52,359 nucleotides of DNA from Oceanicaulis sp. HTCC2633 (GTDB lineage: Bacteria > Pseudomonadota > Alphaproteobacteria > Caulobacterales > Maricaulaceae). How positions within the stretch are numbered: the stretch's first letter is position 1; each line of letters begins with the position of its first letter. The DNA lies in contig NZ_CH672428.1 in assembly GCF_000152745.1 (NCBI RefSeq), positions 1,204,832 to 1,257,190 on the forward strand, read 5' to 3'. Made by a program: the position numbers and the translations under genes. Below are positions 1 to 8,819 of the stretch, piece by piece. A model generated the notes under the pieces. It was not told the DNA's origin. It worked only from the letters and a program-made list of their open reading frames with translations, and ran no database searches.

Positions 1-357
1 CGACAATGAAGACCTGCGTGAGGAAATGCAGGCGCTCGAACAACGGCTGGGTCAGTTCCTGGAGCCGGTGGACAGTACGCGCCTTCAAATGCTGCGCGGC
101 TATGAGAGGCAACATGGTCATGTCTGGGTCTATGTCCGTTAGAGGGGGGGCGGCCGCGGTGGCGTGTGCTGCAGCGCTGATTGCTGCAGCACACGCCACC
201 GCGGCCGCCCCCCCTCTAACGGACATAGACCCAGACATGACCATGTTGCCTCTCATAGCCGCGCAGCATTTGAAGGCGCGTACTGTCCACCGGCTCCAGG
301 AACTGACCCAGCCGTTGTTCGAGCGCCTGCATTTCCTCACGCAGGTCTTCATTGTCG
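1..357. repeat. 175-bp perfect inverted repeat at the window edge
   Basis: Bases 1-175 are the reverse complement of 183-357, around a 7-base centre (GCTGATT, 176-182). The right arm holds the true 3' end of the FG-GAP gene, including its stop at 216-218. The left arm is a second, inverted copy of that gene end. The mirror copy leads to no further gene content before the window stops at base 1. A long perfect palindrome at a contig start usually reflects a fold-back artefact of amplification or assembly. A real chromosomal hairpin is possible but less likely. Confidence 0.9.
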
Positions 358-1673
358 AAGTACACAAAGGTGCTGCGGAACCGATCCCGGAACGGCTCGT
401 CCGGACCTTCAACGCCGGCTCTGCGGTCGAGCGCCACAAGCTCGTCCTGCAAGGCCTCGAACGCTTCAAGCTCGGCGTCACTCAGCCCGCTCTTCAGCGT
501 CAGGCTGCGAGACCAGTCGCCAACGACCAGGTCCAGAACGCCATCGCCGTTGTAATCTGTCAGGGCGACCGACGCGCGCGAGCCTCGAACAGGGCTGTAT
601 TGCCCGGGGCGGACCACGTGTGCGGGAATATGCTCTCCGCCGCGCACAGAAGGCAGCAGCCTCTCAGGCGCTGCGAAGGCGATTTCCTCTCCACCCAGAT
701 TGCGCAGGAAGTAGACAGCGCCGGATTGTGTCCCGACGATCAGATCCGGATGCCCGTCGCCATCCCAGTCTCCCACGGCAGGCACGAGATATTCCTCGTC
801 CTGCATCGGTCCTGCGCCGCCTTCCACCACTTCGAAAACGTCCAGCTGATGGCTGCCGCCCCAGCTGAAGGTGGCGAAGACCGGTTGCCCCTCAACGGGT
901 GTGATGCCGGGTTGGTGCGCCGGACCATGATTGCGACGCACGACGAGATCGCCCTGAGCATTCCCAATGATGAGATCCAGCCGGCCATCATCGTCCCAGT
1001 CCAGCCAGGCGGGCTTGGCCGCGTAAGCGAGATGGGGACCCTCATCGACTTCGTTCAGCCGAGTAATGACATCAAGGCCGCCCCAGTCCGTCAGCGATTG
1101 TCGCGCCCGGAAGCCGCCATCCTGACCCTGGAACCAGTAGATCAATCCCGGAGAATACGAGCCGGCGGTAAGATCGGCATGACCGTCTCCGTCAATATCT
1201 GCAAAACTGGGGCCCGCCGCCACGCAACACCAATTGCGGACGATCGCCGTCTCCCCTGCCGCCTCGATCCACTCATAGCCCGAGAAGACTGGCGCTCCGG
1301 GCTCGCCCTCATTGAGATAGAGCCGGAAACGCCCTGCCGAACCGCCGATGATCAGATCTTCAAGACCGTCTCCATCATAGTCATGGAAGGTGGGGCCGGC
1401 ATGCCCGTTCTTGTCTTCCTCGAACCAGACGCCCGAACGGCTTGGCGTATCGCTGGCCGTGTCGATGAGCGCGCCATCCGCACGCAGAAGGATCGCCTCT
1501 TCATACCAGTCGCCGAGCGGCGTTCCGTCTTCATTGATCTCGAGCGCGACCGCCTCAAAACCGAGCAGCGATACGCTGGCGATAGCGAGCGACAGGACAC
1601 GGGCGAGCGATCGCCGTTTCAGGCGGTCCTGCGCCACAAGGTCTGTCTGACAGGCCCTTTGATGTCGGGACAT
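216..1673 (-). CDS. Exported FG-GAP/VCBS repeat protein
   Basis: This 485-aa protein has an N-terminal signal-like segment (basic RRSLAR, then a hydrophobic stretch to about residue 43). It carries five aspartate-rich repeats of the FG-GAP/VCBS type (DxDxDG followed by DLIxG) near residues 98, 159, 225, 302 and 373. Such repeats form a calcium-binding beta-propeller in exported or surface proteins. The start at 1673 was chosen because an AAGGAG sequence lies just upstream inside the end of the TonB-receptor gene, only 4 bases separate the two genes, and translation would be coupled. The longer frame to 1730 would overlap the receptor. Co-transcription with the receptor, FecR and the sigma factor suggests an accessory surface protein for the same substrate; the substrate is unknown. 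The 3' end lies inside the terminal inverted repeat. Confidence 0.85.
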   Translation of the reverse strand: MSRHQRACQTDLVAQDRLKRRSLARVLSLAIASVSLLGFEAVALEINEDGTPLGDWYEEAILLRADGALIDTASDTPSRSGVWFEEDKNGHAGPTFHDYDGDGLEDLIIGGSAGRFRLYLNEGEPGAPVFSGYEWIEAAGETAIVRNWCCVAAGPSFADIDGDGHADLTAGSYSPGLIYWFQGQDGGFRARQSLTDWGGLDVITRLNEVDEGPHLAYAAKPAWLDWDDDGRLDLIIGNAQGDLVVRRNHGPAHQPGITPVEGQPVFATFSWGGSHQLDVFEVVEGGAGPMQDEEYLVPAVGDWDGDGHPDLIVGTQSGAVYFLRNLGGEEIAFAAPERLLPSVRGGEHIPAHVVRPGQYSPVRGSRASVALTDYNGDGVLDLVVGDWSRSLTLKSGLSDAELEAFEALQDELVALDRRAGVEGPDEPFRDRFRSTFVYFDNEDLREEMQALEQRLGQFLEPVDSTRLQMLRGYERQHGHVWVYVR

Positions 1674-1677
1674 GGCG

Positions 1678-4419
1678 CTACCACTCCTTGCTGAGGCTGA
1701 GGGTGAACAGGCGGCCGAAGGGGTCGGCATTTGTCGGGTCGTAGTTCACGCCCAGATCAGTGCCGATCGTCGACGCCGAGTTCGACCGCGCGAAAGGCGG
1801 ATCCTCGTTGAACAGATTGCGGACGTTGAACCCCACCCTCACTCCGGAGAGCAGATCGCCATGGCGCTCCTGGAAGGAGAACCCGGTGATCAGATCGACC
1901 GTCACCCAGCGATCCACCGGCTCAGCCGGGGTCACTGACGTATTGGTGTAACTGTCGACATAATTGAGCTGGAGCTGGCTGGACCAGCCGCCATGCTGGA
2001 ACCCGGCGTTCAGGCGCCCGCGAAACTCGACCGGGTAGGTGAGCGTGCCCACACGCTCCACGACCGGCGCGCCAGCGCTGATGCGCTCCTTGTTTTCGAG
2101 CATGTAGGTGAACGCCGCCCCGACATTCCAAGCGCCGAATGACGTAGGCGCACTATAGTCGAGCGAAACGTCGAAGCCGGAGGTCTGCTGGGAGGCGATG
2201 TTCGTCAGGCCGTTATAGATGATGTGGGTGACATCGGCCGCGATCGCGTCCGGATCCAGCGTCGTTGAATAGTCGCCGGTCCGGGCGTCAAACAGGCCGA
2301 GCGCCCCTGGCAGGGTGTCCGCGATGATCGCGGGCGAAACCTCATCCGTGATCAGGTCGAAATAGGTCTCCGGATCCGCTGCGATTTCGAACGCGTCAGG
2401 CGGCTGAGCAATCCGGTCTGTATAGTCGATATTGAAATAGCTGCTCGAGAGCGTGAGGCCTTCGATGCGCGCCGGGGCGAAATCGAAGCCCAATGTAAAA
2501 GCCTCGGAGGTTTCAGGTCCCAGGTCAGGATTGCTGATCGGTCCCACGACGTAATACACCGTCGATTGATCATTGGAGAATGGATCCGGAAACGTCCCGA
2601 GCGGTCCCTCGACTGGCAAGATCACATAGCTGGTCTCGCTCGGGATCAGATCGGGCAGAGTGGGGGCGCGAAACGCCTGGCCATATGTGCCACGCAGCTT
2701 GAGTTCATCATTGATGGCCCAGAGCAAGCCGACTTTCGGATCAAAACTGTCCCCGAAATCAGAGGTGTCGGTGTAACGCCCGGACAGGTTCAGCTCGAGG
2801 CGCTGAACCAGAGGCACCGCCATATCCTCATTGATCAATGGAACAGCCAACTCGCCAAAGGCGTAGCTCGTCGCCCGGTCAGCCCGCATCGGACCGAATC
2901 CGAGTTCCTGCTCAAGATAACCGCCGCCCAGAGCGAAACCGACATCCCCGGAGACCAGGGAGAGCAGAGTCCCATCGAGCTTCCCTGTCACCTCGAGCGA
3001 GCTGAAATCCTGGGCGCCGTTCGTCTCACGCAGGCGCCCGTCATCGAAGAACCTGACAATGTTCAGGTTGTTCGTGTAATCGCCATAAGTCGCCAGGAGC
3101 TCGAATTGCCAGTCCCGCACCGGCTGGATACGCCCCCCGACCGTGGCGACCACCTGCTCGGTCTGGGTGTTGCTCAGTGATGTGGCCTGAAAGAACCCGT
3201 CCTCTCGCGTCGAGGTTTTCGTGTGCCGATCGGTGTACAGAATGTCAGCAAACACTTCGGCCGACGCGCCAAGATCCTGGCGCCCCGAGACAAAGGCGGA
3301 ATAGCGCTGATCCAGCGGCGCCAGATAGGTATCGGGCGTATTGCTGAAGTCGACTTCATCCGTCAGGAACGGGCCGGACGTCGCAGCAGAGAGCGAGGCG
3401 ATCACTCCGCCTCCAGACCAGCTGGTCCCCAGAACCTGATCAAATTGCCCCGCCGAATAGCCGCCATCGCCTCTCGTGGTGTAGCTGACCGAGGTCTCCG
3501 CCCCCTCAAAGTCATCCCGCAGGACAAAATTGACGACCCCAGCAACAGCGTCCGCGCCATAGATCGAGGATGCGCCATCAGTAAGCACCTCAACACGCTC
3601 CACTGCTCCCAAAGGGATGAGCGATGCATCCGCCGTCTCACCCACGTCCGCCAGCGGCAAACGCCGTCCATTCAGAAGCGTCAGGGTCGATCCCGCGCCC
3701 AGACCGCGCAGATCAACGGCATTGACCGAACGGGCATTGAGTTCACGACTGACGGCGAGCCCGCCAATCGAGCTTGTGGTGTTGATGTTCTGTGGAATGG
3801 CGCGCAGGAGCTGGTCTGTCGTCAGAACGCCAAGCCTCTGAAAGTCTTCTCGAGAGTAAACATCCAGCGGTGAGCTTTCCGGATTCACGCCCCGGATGCT
3901 GGTGCCGGTCACCGTGATCGTGTCCATTTGCAAGACATCAGGCTCAGCTTCGGCACTGGGCTCGATCAAACTCTCTGACGCCGCGCCTTCAGGGCGGGTC
4001 GGTGCTGGATTCGTCGGCTGTGATGAAGGGGTGTCACGCGCTTCCACAGCCGCGGCCTGGCGCAGCAGGATCGCGCCTGATGCGCTGCGCTGCATATCGA
4101 GGTCAGCACCAGACACCAGGCGTGAGAAGGCCAGCGTCGGCGTCATCCGGCCCTGAACCGCATTGGCGGTGTGTCCCTCAACGAGGTCCGGCGAATAGAG
4201 AAGCGATTGTCCGCTCTGGCGCGCAAACTCGATCAGCGCCGTCTGAAGCGGTTGCTCGGCAATATCAAAATCCACGGCGAGTTCAGACGAGGACGCAATG
4301 TCATTCCCCTGTGCGCCCGGATCTGACTGCACGAGCGCGAATGCCGCGTCGGACCCTGTCAGAAGCGTGAGTGATGCAACGGTGCTCAACGCCGCTGCAC
4401 GAAAGCTCGTACGAACCAT
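1678..4419 (-). CDS. TonB-dependent receptor with STN signalling domain
   Basis: This 913-aa outer-membrane receptor has a signal peptide (about residues 1-28) and an STN domain (about residues 48-120, with the typical FDIAEQPLQTALIEFARQSG pattern). A plug domain follows, starting near VTGTSIRGVNPESSPLDVYS, then a long beta-barrel ending in an aromatic residue (LSKEW). The STN domain contacts the FecR-type anti-sigma factor encoded just upstream, so the protein probably both transports a ligand and reports its arrival, as FecA does. The plug and barrel resemble the large receptors of Caulobacterales that import carbohydrates, peptides or siderophores; the ligand cannot be read from sequence. 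It is followed after 4 bases by the FG-GAP gene. Confidence 0.93.
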   Translation of the reverse strand: MVRTSFRAAALSTVASLTLLTGSDAAFALVQSDPGAQGNDIASSSELAVDFDIAEQPLQTALIEFARQSGQSLLYSPDLVEGHTANAVQGRMTPTLAFSRLVSGADLDMQRSASGAILLRQAAAVEARDTPSSQPTNPAPTRPEGAASESLIEPSAEAEPDVLQMDTITVTGTSIRGVNPESSPLDVYSREDFQRLGVLTTDQLLRAIPQNINTTSSIGGLAVSRELNARSVNAVDLRGLGAGSTLTLLNGRRLPLADVGETADASLIPLGAVERVEVLTDGASSIYGADAVAGVVNFVLRDDFEGAETSVSYTTRGDGGYSAGQFDQVLGTSWSGGGVIASLSAATSGPFLTDEVDFSNTPDTYLAPLDQRYSAFVSGRQDLGASAEVFADILYTDRHTKTSTREDGFFQATSLSNTQTEQVVATVGGRIQPVRDWQFELLATYGDYTNNLNIVRFFDDGRLRETNGAQDFSSLEVTGKLDGTLLSLVSGDVGFALGGGYLEQELGFGPMRADRATSYAFGELAVPLINEDMAVPLVQRLELNLSGRYTDTSDFGDSFDPKVGLLWAINDELKLRGTYGQAFRAPTLPDLIPSETSYVILPVEGPLGTFPDPFSNDQSTVYYVVGPISNPDLGPETSEAFTLGFDFAPARIEGLTLSSSYFNIDYTDRIAQPPDAFEIAADPETYFDLITDEVSPAIIADTLPGALGLFDARTGDYSTTLDPDAIAADVTHIIYNGLTNIASQQTSGFDVSLDYSAPTSFGAWNVGAAFTYMLENKERISAGAPVVERVGTLTYPVEFRGRLNAGFQHGGWSSQLQLNYVDSYTNTSVTPAEPVDRWVTVDLITGFSFQERHGDLLSGVRVGFNVRNLFNEDPPFARSNSASTIGTDLGVNYDPTNADPFGRLFTLSLSKEW

Positions 4420-4542
4420 GAAAGTCTCCCCATGCCAGCCGCTGGTCTTGTTGTTTGCGGCCCATGACAGGGAAGACGCATCCGGCTGCCGAACCCGAAC
4501 ATGCGGGACGAAAAAACTTTCAGCCGGTCTGAGACTTTGGCG

Positions 4543-5613
4543 CTAGATCGCGCTGCGCAGGATTATGGCGTGATCGGTTTCATCAATCCGCACTTCAGGA
4601 AAATACTCCGCCAGAGCCTCGACAAAGCCAGAGGACTGACCTGCGCTGAAGGCGCCGCTCAATCGCAAGGCTGAGAGCTGCTCATCGGCGATCACGATGG
4701 GACGGCGGGCATATCTGTTCATTTCCGCCACTGCGGCCGAAAGCGGCTCATCCTCGAAGATCAGCAAGCCATCCAGCCAGCTCGTCAACCGGCGAGCATC
4801 CACTGTCGCCACGCTCGGCGGAGCGTCTGCGACCTGCACCAGCTGTTCGCCGGGGGAGAGTTCGGCGCGCTCGGATCGTGCAAATTCTCCTGCGGCGCCC
4901 TGGTCCACCGACACCGGCGCATCGACGACAACATTGCCTTCAACAAGGGTGACTGAAAGCTGCGCGCTGTCCACACGCACTTCAAACGCTGTGCCGACCG
5001 CCGTCACGCGCCGCCCCGCAGCCAGAACCACGAACTCGCGTCCGTCCTCGTGGGCCACGTCGAAATAGGCTTGTCCCGACACCAGCTCCACCAGCCGCTC
5101 CTGGTCTGAAAAGGCGACACGCGCCCGGCTGGATGTGCCAAGGGTCATCGTGGACCCGTCAGCAAGAGGCGTCGTCAACCGCTCGCCTATCTGTGTTTCG
5201 AAGTCAGACGCCGCCTGCTCGGCAATCACCATCGAAGGCTCAACGGATTCGCCAGGCATGGCCCAGTTGGCCAGCACGAAACCAAACCCGACACAGACCA
5301 GAACACTCGCTGCGAGCACGCTCAGTCGCGCCGCGCTGAACACTGGCTTTCGTTCGGACGCCGCGCGCGACAAAACCTTGTTCCGCAGCTCAAGCATCTC
5401 GGGTTCATCGGCGACCGAGCGTGCAAGACGCCAGGCGGCCTCAGCCTGCCGGAAGGCCTCACGCTTGGCAGGGTCGTCGCCGCACCATTCCTCGAAACGG
5501 GCACGCAAGTCAGGATCCGCGCCCGCTTCACGCAAACGCTCGCTCCACAGCGCCGCCGCTTCACGGTGCGTGTCAATCTCATGTCTGGCGAGTTCTGGCG
5601 TACGCATGTTCAT
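4543..5613 (-). CDS. FecR-family anti-sigma factor
   Basis: This 356-aa inner-membrane regulator has the FecR layout. A cytoplasmic N-terminal DUF4880-type region (REAAALWSERLREAG, ...FRQAEAAWRLA) binds the sigma factor. A single membrane helix lies near residues 98-118. The periplasmic FecR domain (about 130-250) is followed by a C-terminal STN-like/DUF4974 region (LLIFEDEPLSAAVAEMNRYA). It would hold the co-encoded ECF sigma factor until the STN domain of the TonB receptor signals. Its ATG overlaps the sigma-factor stop codon (ATGA at 5610-5613), giving tight translational coupling. The order sigma, FecR, receptor is the standard cell-surface signalling arrangement. Confidence 0.93.
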   Translation of the reverse strand: MNMRTPELARHEIDTHREAAALWSERLREAGADPDLRARFEEWCGDDPAKREAFRQAEAAWRLARSVADEPEMLELRNKVLSRAASERKPVFSAARLSVLAASVLVCVGFGFVLANWAMPGESVEPSMVIAEQAASDFETQIGERLTTPLADGSTMTLGTSSRARVAFSDQERLVELVSGQAYFDVAHEDGREFVVLAAGRRVTAVGTAFEVRVDSAQLSVTLVEGNVVVDAPVSVDQGAAGEFARSERAELSPGEQLVQVADAPPSVATVDARRLTSWLDGLLIFEDEPLSAAVAEMNRYARRPIVIADEQLSALRLSGAFSAGQSSGFVEALAEYFPEVRIDETDHAIILRSAI

Positions 5614-6179
5614 CGGCCCGTCTCGTCCCGATCCAGCGCTGCGCCGACATAGGCGAGCGCCTTAGCCATATGCTTCTCCACAGACCGGGTGGAGATCGCC
5701 ATCAGGCGCGCAATATCTGCATACTTGTAGTTCTCGAACGCGCGGAGCACGAAAACATCCTGAGTGCGCTGAGGCAATTCCTGCAGCGCCTGCATCAGAC
5801 GGTTCAACTCCTCCTTGCTGAGTAAGACGCGCTCGGGAGAAAAATCCGAACCGCCATGCTGCTCGACATCAAAGGGCTCATGCGCATCCGTTCGACGAAC
5901 CTGATGACGTCGCAGATGATCGGCCAGTACGCTTCGAGCAACTTGAAACACATAGCCCCGGATATGATCGATCTCTCCGTGATCGCCGCGACGGATCAGT
6001 CTCAGGAACACGTCCTGTATGAGATCGCTGACTTCGTCACGATCCGAAACCCTCTTTGAGAAGAAGCCTCTAAGCGGCCCCTGGAACTCATGATTCAGGG
6101 TTTCCCAGGCTGAAGTCTGCTCAGCATCATCACTGGGCGGGACGGGTGACAGACCACCGCCTCTTGTGCTCTCAGCCAT
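5610..6179 (-). CDS. ECF sigma factor (FecI-like)
   Basis: This sigma-70 family ECF factor of about 189 aa has region 2 (DLIQDVFLRLIRRG, then IRGYVFQVARSVLADHLRR) and region 4 (LQELPQRTQDVFVLRAFENYKYADIARLMAISTRSVEKHMAKAL). This is the FecI-type pattern. A frame start exists at 6212, but the internal ATG at 6179 has a purine-rich GAGGGCGGGG just upstream and gives a more usual length, so it is preferred. It is the first gene of the sigma/anti-sigma/receptor operon and probably directs transcription of the receptor. It lies just outside the left boundary of the integrated island. Confidence 0.92.
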   Translation of the reverse strand: MAESTRGGGLSPVPPSDDAEQTSAWETLNHEFQGPLRGFFSKRVSDRDEVSDLIQDVFLRLIRRGDHGEIDHIRGYVFQVARSVLADHLRRHQVRRTDAHEPFDVEQHGGSDFSPERVLLSKEELNRLMQALQELPQRTQDVFVLRAFENYKYADIARLMAISTRSVEKHMAKALAYVGAALDRDETGR

Positions 6180-6366
6180 CCCCCCGCCCTCACGCTGTTC
6201 GAAACCCGTCATGCTCTATGACCGTCGACTCCGTATCACTCAATCGGACAGGCTGGCAAATCCGGGCGCACGACAAGACACGCCCGCGCGTATGACCGCA
6301 CGCCGCGCACGCGCTGCGTGTCGCTGACCTTCCGGACGATGACCGTTATGGATAACAAATCGTAAA

Positions 6367-6385
6367 AATGGTGGGCCCGGAGGGA
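6367..6385. repeat. attL: 19-bp copy of the tRNA 3' end
   Basis: AATGGTGGGCCCGGAGGGA is identical to 35765-35783 and matches only the last 17 bases of the tRNA plus two flanking bases. No tRNA is encoded here. Both flanking bases differ between the two copies (A versus G before, A versus C after), so the repeat is exactly 19 bp. The rest of the 6213-6648 gap holds no convincing gene. Confidence 0.87.
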
Positions 6386-6409
6386 ATGGAGAGGCGTGGA
6401 ATTTCAGTA

Positions 6410-6476
6410 GGTTATGCAGGCTAACCTCGGAATTTAGCCCTATATAAAACAAATGGTTACAAGTGAGAAGGCTAAC
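6410..6476. promoter_or_regulatory. GGCTAAC repeats near attL (candidate integrase arm sites)
   Basis: GGCTAAC occurs at 6419-6425 and 6470-6476, and a short inverted repeat GGTTA/TAACC spans 6410-6426. The same heptamer occurs in both orientations in the hairpin next to attR (35695-35701 and 35713-35719). Tyrosine integrases bind short arm-type sites placed tens of bases from the core. The number and position of these copies fit that role, but binding is inferred. Confidence 0.4.
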
Positions 6477-6648
6477 TCTCTATTCCCGCCCACCGCCACA
6501 GATGACAACTCGTTAGGTCACGCCAGTTCTGTCTCCTCCCCTACCGAAGAGCTGGTTTCAGGAAGGGAGCGGGTACAGTTTTCACTCGGTAATTTGGTTT
6601 GCTGACAACCATTCTAAACGAGAACATATAGACAAGAATGGACCACGT

Positions 6649-7044
6649 ATGAAAAATCAAAAGTTCTGGCCTAAAGCTGAACCCATCCCCGAAGATGAAG
6701 CCCAAGCCATGGCGACAGCCGTGATCGCGCTCTTCGACCGTTGGAACCTGTCATTGGAACAAAGATCTAACGTGCTAGGAGGCATCCAGCAGACAACACT
6801 CGATTGCTGGCGTCGGGGAGAATTTGAGCCCATTGAGCAGGATCTTGCCATTAGACTTTCCTTACTTATGGGAATTCATAAAGACTTACGTACACTCTTC
6901 ATCGAAGAAGATCGGGCATATGCTTGGGTCTCCACGCCCAATTCTGATTTTGATGAACGCCCACCACTCGATAGTATTACGGAAAGAGATTTCTCAGGGC
7001 TTTACCGGCTCAGATCTTATCTTGATACGGCCATACATGCCTAA
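6649..7044 (+). CDS. Xre/MbcA/ParS-family antitoxin-like protein, orphan
   Basis: This 131-aa protein resembles the Xre/MbcA/ParS (DUF2384-type) antitoxins. The visible pattern is a short helical region (FDRWNLSLEQRSNVLGGIQQ), then CWRRGEFEPIEQDLAIRLSLLMGIHKDL and the typical AYAWVSTPNSDFDERPPLDS segment. These proteins normally neutralise a RES-domain (NAD-degrading) toxin encoded immediately downstream. Here the next 730 bases have no ORF, so the antitoxin appears alone. It may be a remnant, act on a toxin elsewhere, or serve as a repressor. Lower GC than the flanking operons and its position as the first gene inside attL mark it as island cargo. Confidence 0.7.
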   Translation: MKNQKFWPKAEPIPEDEAQAMATAVIALFDRWNLSLEQRSNVLGGIQQTTLDCWRRGEFEPIEQDLAIRLSLLMGIHKDLRTLFIEEDRAYAWVSTPNSDFDERPPLDSITERDFSGLYRLRSYLDTAIHA

Positions 7045-7777
7045 TTAAGAACAAATGCAGCAAGACAGCTTTATCGGGAGGTAACATGCCCCCCCCCCCG
7101 CACCGCCTTCATTTTATTGGAGCGCCGCAGGTTGATAGGTGAGCGCTTCTTGAAAAATACAGATTGCGCCAATTGATATCAAAATGAAATAACCAATTTC
7201 AAAAATAATAAAACGTGGATACACATATTTATACGAGAAATAATCGCCCGCCTATTTCCACCCCCCCTCACGGGAAACGCAACAAAGAACCCACCTGTAC
7301 TTGGTATAACTAAGCGGCTCACGCCCGTGTATGGCGATCCCTTACCGATACACCAGCCTCAACGCATATTGCCCCTGGCTGGGGGGAGTGATGACGAGAA
7401 AAGAGGAGAGCTGAGCGGCTCTTGTCACCCCGAAGGGGCGTAACGAAGTGCCCGACCGGGCTTTAGCCCGGTTGACGAGCGACGATCAGATCGCAGCTTT
7501 GCTCATCACTTCCTCCAAGCCGCAGGCCATATGGCCTGCTTAAAGAGTGCCGGGCGAAGCCCGGTTCCTGATCCGGCCCGCAGACGCGAAGCGTCGAGGA
7601 CACGGGCCTCGGCGCTTACGCCGAGGGAACCCAAGTAGAATCCAAAGGGTTAACCATTATTCTTTCTAGCCTAAATGATCGCATAAAGAGTATAGTCCAT
7701 TGGTGGACAGCATTCATTTGGAGCACACTTTATTTCGACTACAAAATTTGCTATTACACGTATAGATGGAGGGCGCT
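7045..7777. other. Gene-free stretch with a hairpin cluster
   Basis: No ORF with coding character is visible in about 730 bases. A homopolymer of C lies near 7087-7096. Between 7428 and 7626 there are at least six perfect stem-loops: CCCC/GGGG (7428-7438), ACCGGGC/GCCCGGT (7455-7472), the 18-bp palindrome at 7522-7539, CCGGGC/GCCCGG (7550-7564), GACGC/GCGTC (7583-7595) and CCTCGGCG/CGCCGAGG (7607-7626). Three have GAA loops. No T-run follows them, so they are not ordinary terminators. REP-like elements or a structured RNA are the main options. Confidence 0.5.
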
Positions 7778-8764
7778 ATGGCATTTAAGTTTCTTGCAGG
7801 TCTGGCAGCATCATTTCTACTGGTGAGCTGTGTGTCTGACGATGTGAATGGAGATCACTTAGGCTCTGATTCAAACCGCTCAGCTGCGGTTCCAATAACG
7901 GAATCAGCAGACAATCCAGCCCCACAGATGGTTATAGGAACTGGATGCACAGGCGCATGTGATAGGGAACTTAGGAACGCATACGCATCCTGTGTAAGGA
8001 ATAACCCCCCATCAAGTGTGGCCCTCCGAGTATGTCAAAGCGCTGCGAGGGACCGTTGGGCCGCTTGTAAGACAAGTTGCCGCAACGAGTCAGAAATCGA
8101 AATGAAATCTACCACTCAGTTGAGGGCACACTCCGGTGCTACAGGTAGCAGTAAGAATATGGAAGAATCTAATAGGCCTCTCTGGTGTGTTGAACGACAA
8201 AGTGGGGACACCTACTCAGTCCGTTTTAGAGAGAGAACCCAGGCTAGAACATTGGCCTGCAACCAAAACGGCGATCTAGGAGCACATGTCGATTCAACTG
8301 CTTCAGGAAATTACACACATACTATCATACTTAACGAAAATGCCGTTGTTGCTATTAATAACGGCGGATGGCAAATGATTGCCAATAACTGCCCTGGGCG
8401 GAACCCTGAATTAATCAACTGCCCCGCGCCCACTACCAGCTCGACTTCTCAGACTCCCTCTAGACTGACAGGCTTCGCAGAAGATCGCGGGGTTGGTTGG
8501 TACACGTTCGATACAAACAACTCATGTCAACGCAGTAGCCGAAACACTGATAGGATTGATGATGTTGATCGCCAAGTGCGCAACACTACGAGACGCGGAC
8601 AGGACAGGGCATGGAGAGTTTGTGTCCCAGGAGCGGACAACCTTGCCGGTATCTGTGCGCATATAGGTCGAAGCTGCACCACTATCCGAGATCATGAGGG
8701 TAATCCTCAAGGATGCGGGACGTCAGATGGACGCGACCGCTCACGCGCTGTCAGGTGTGAGTGA
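7778..8764 (+). CDS. Cysteine-rich putative lipoprotein, function unknown
   Basis: The protein (328 aa) starts with a short basic-hydrophobic segment ending in a lipobox (FLLVSC, Cys near residue 18), so it is probably a lipoprotein. The ATG at 7778 is preferred over 7766 because GGAGG sits about 6 bases upstream. Mature regions contain paired cysteines: CTGACDRELRNAYASC, then CQSAARDRWAACKTSC, and several more toward the C-terminus (CAHIGRSC, CGTSDG). These suggest disulphide-stabilised folds. I recognise no family. Base composition is clearly lower in GC than the backbone genes. It stands alone between the hairpin region and the HicB gene. Confidence 0.65.
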   Translation: MAFKFLAGLAASFLLVSCVSDDVNGDHLGSDSNRSAAVPITESADNPAPQMVIGTGCTGACDRELRNAYASCVRNNPPSSVALRVCQSAARDRWAACKTSCRNESEIEMKSTTQLRAHSGATGSSKNMEESNRPLWCVERQSGDTYSVRFRERTQARTLACNQNGDLGAHVDSTASGNYTHTIILNENAVVAINNGGWQMIANNCPGRNPELINCPAPTTSSTSQTPSRLTGFAEDRGVGWYTFDTNNSCQRSSRNTDRIDDVDRQVRNTTRRGQDRAWRVCVPGADNLAGICAHIGRSCTTIRDHEGNPQGCGTSDGRDRSRAVRCE

Positions 8765-8819
8765 GCCGAACCTTCGGCGCAGCCGGAGAGGATATGCGCT
8801 GCAGCGCTCGCGCCGAGCC

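Noticed and set aside
140..215. Cloning-vector polylinker, suggested by the GCGGCCGC site
   Set aside because: The sequence around it does not match common polylinkers, and it is mirrored exactly in the inverted repeat. GC-rich genomic sequence explains it.
6..1694. A 562-aa open frame on the plus strand over the first gene
   Set aside because: It is antisense to the FG-GAP gene, starts inside the inverted repeat and has no domain. The minus-strand frame has clear repeats, a signal peptide and a ribosome site.
6240..6452. A 70-aa minus-strand frame overlapping attL
   Set aside because: It has no motif and spans the recombination site, so part of its sequence comes from the tRNA end. Coding is unlikely.
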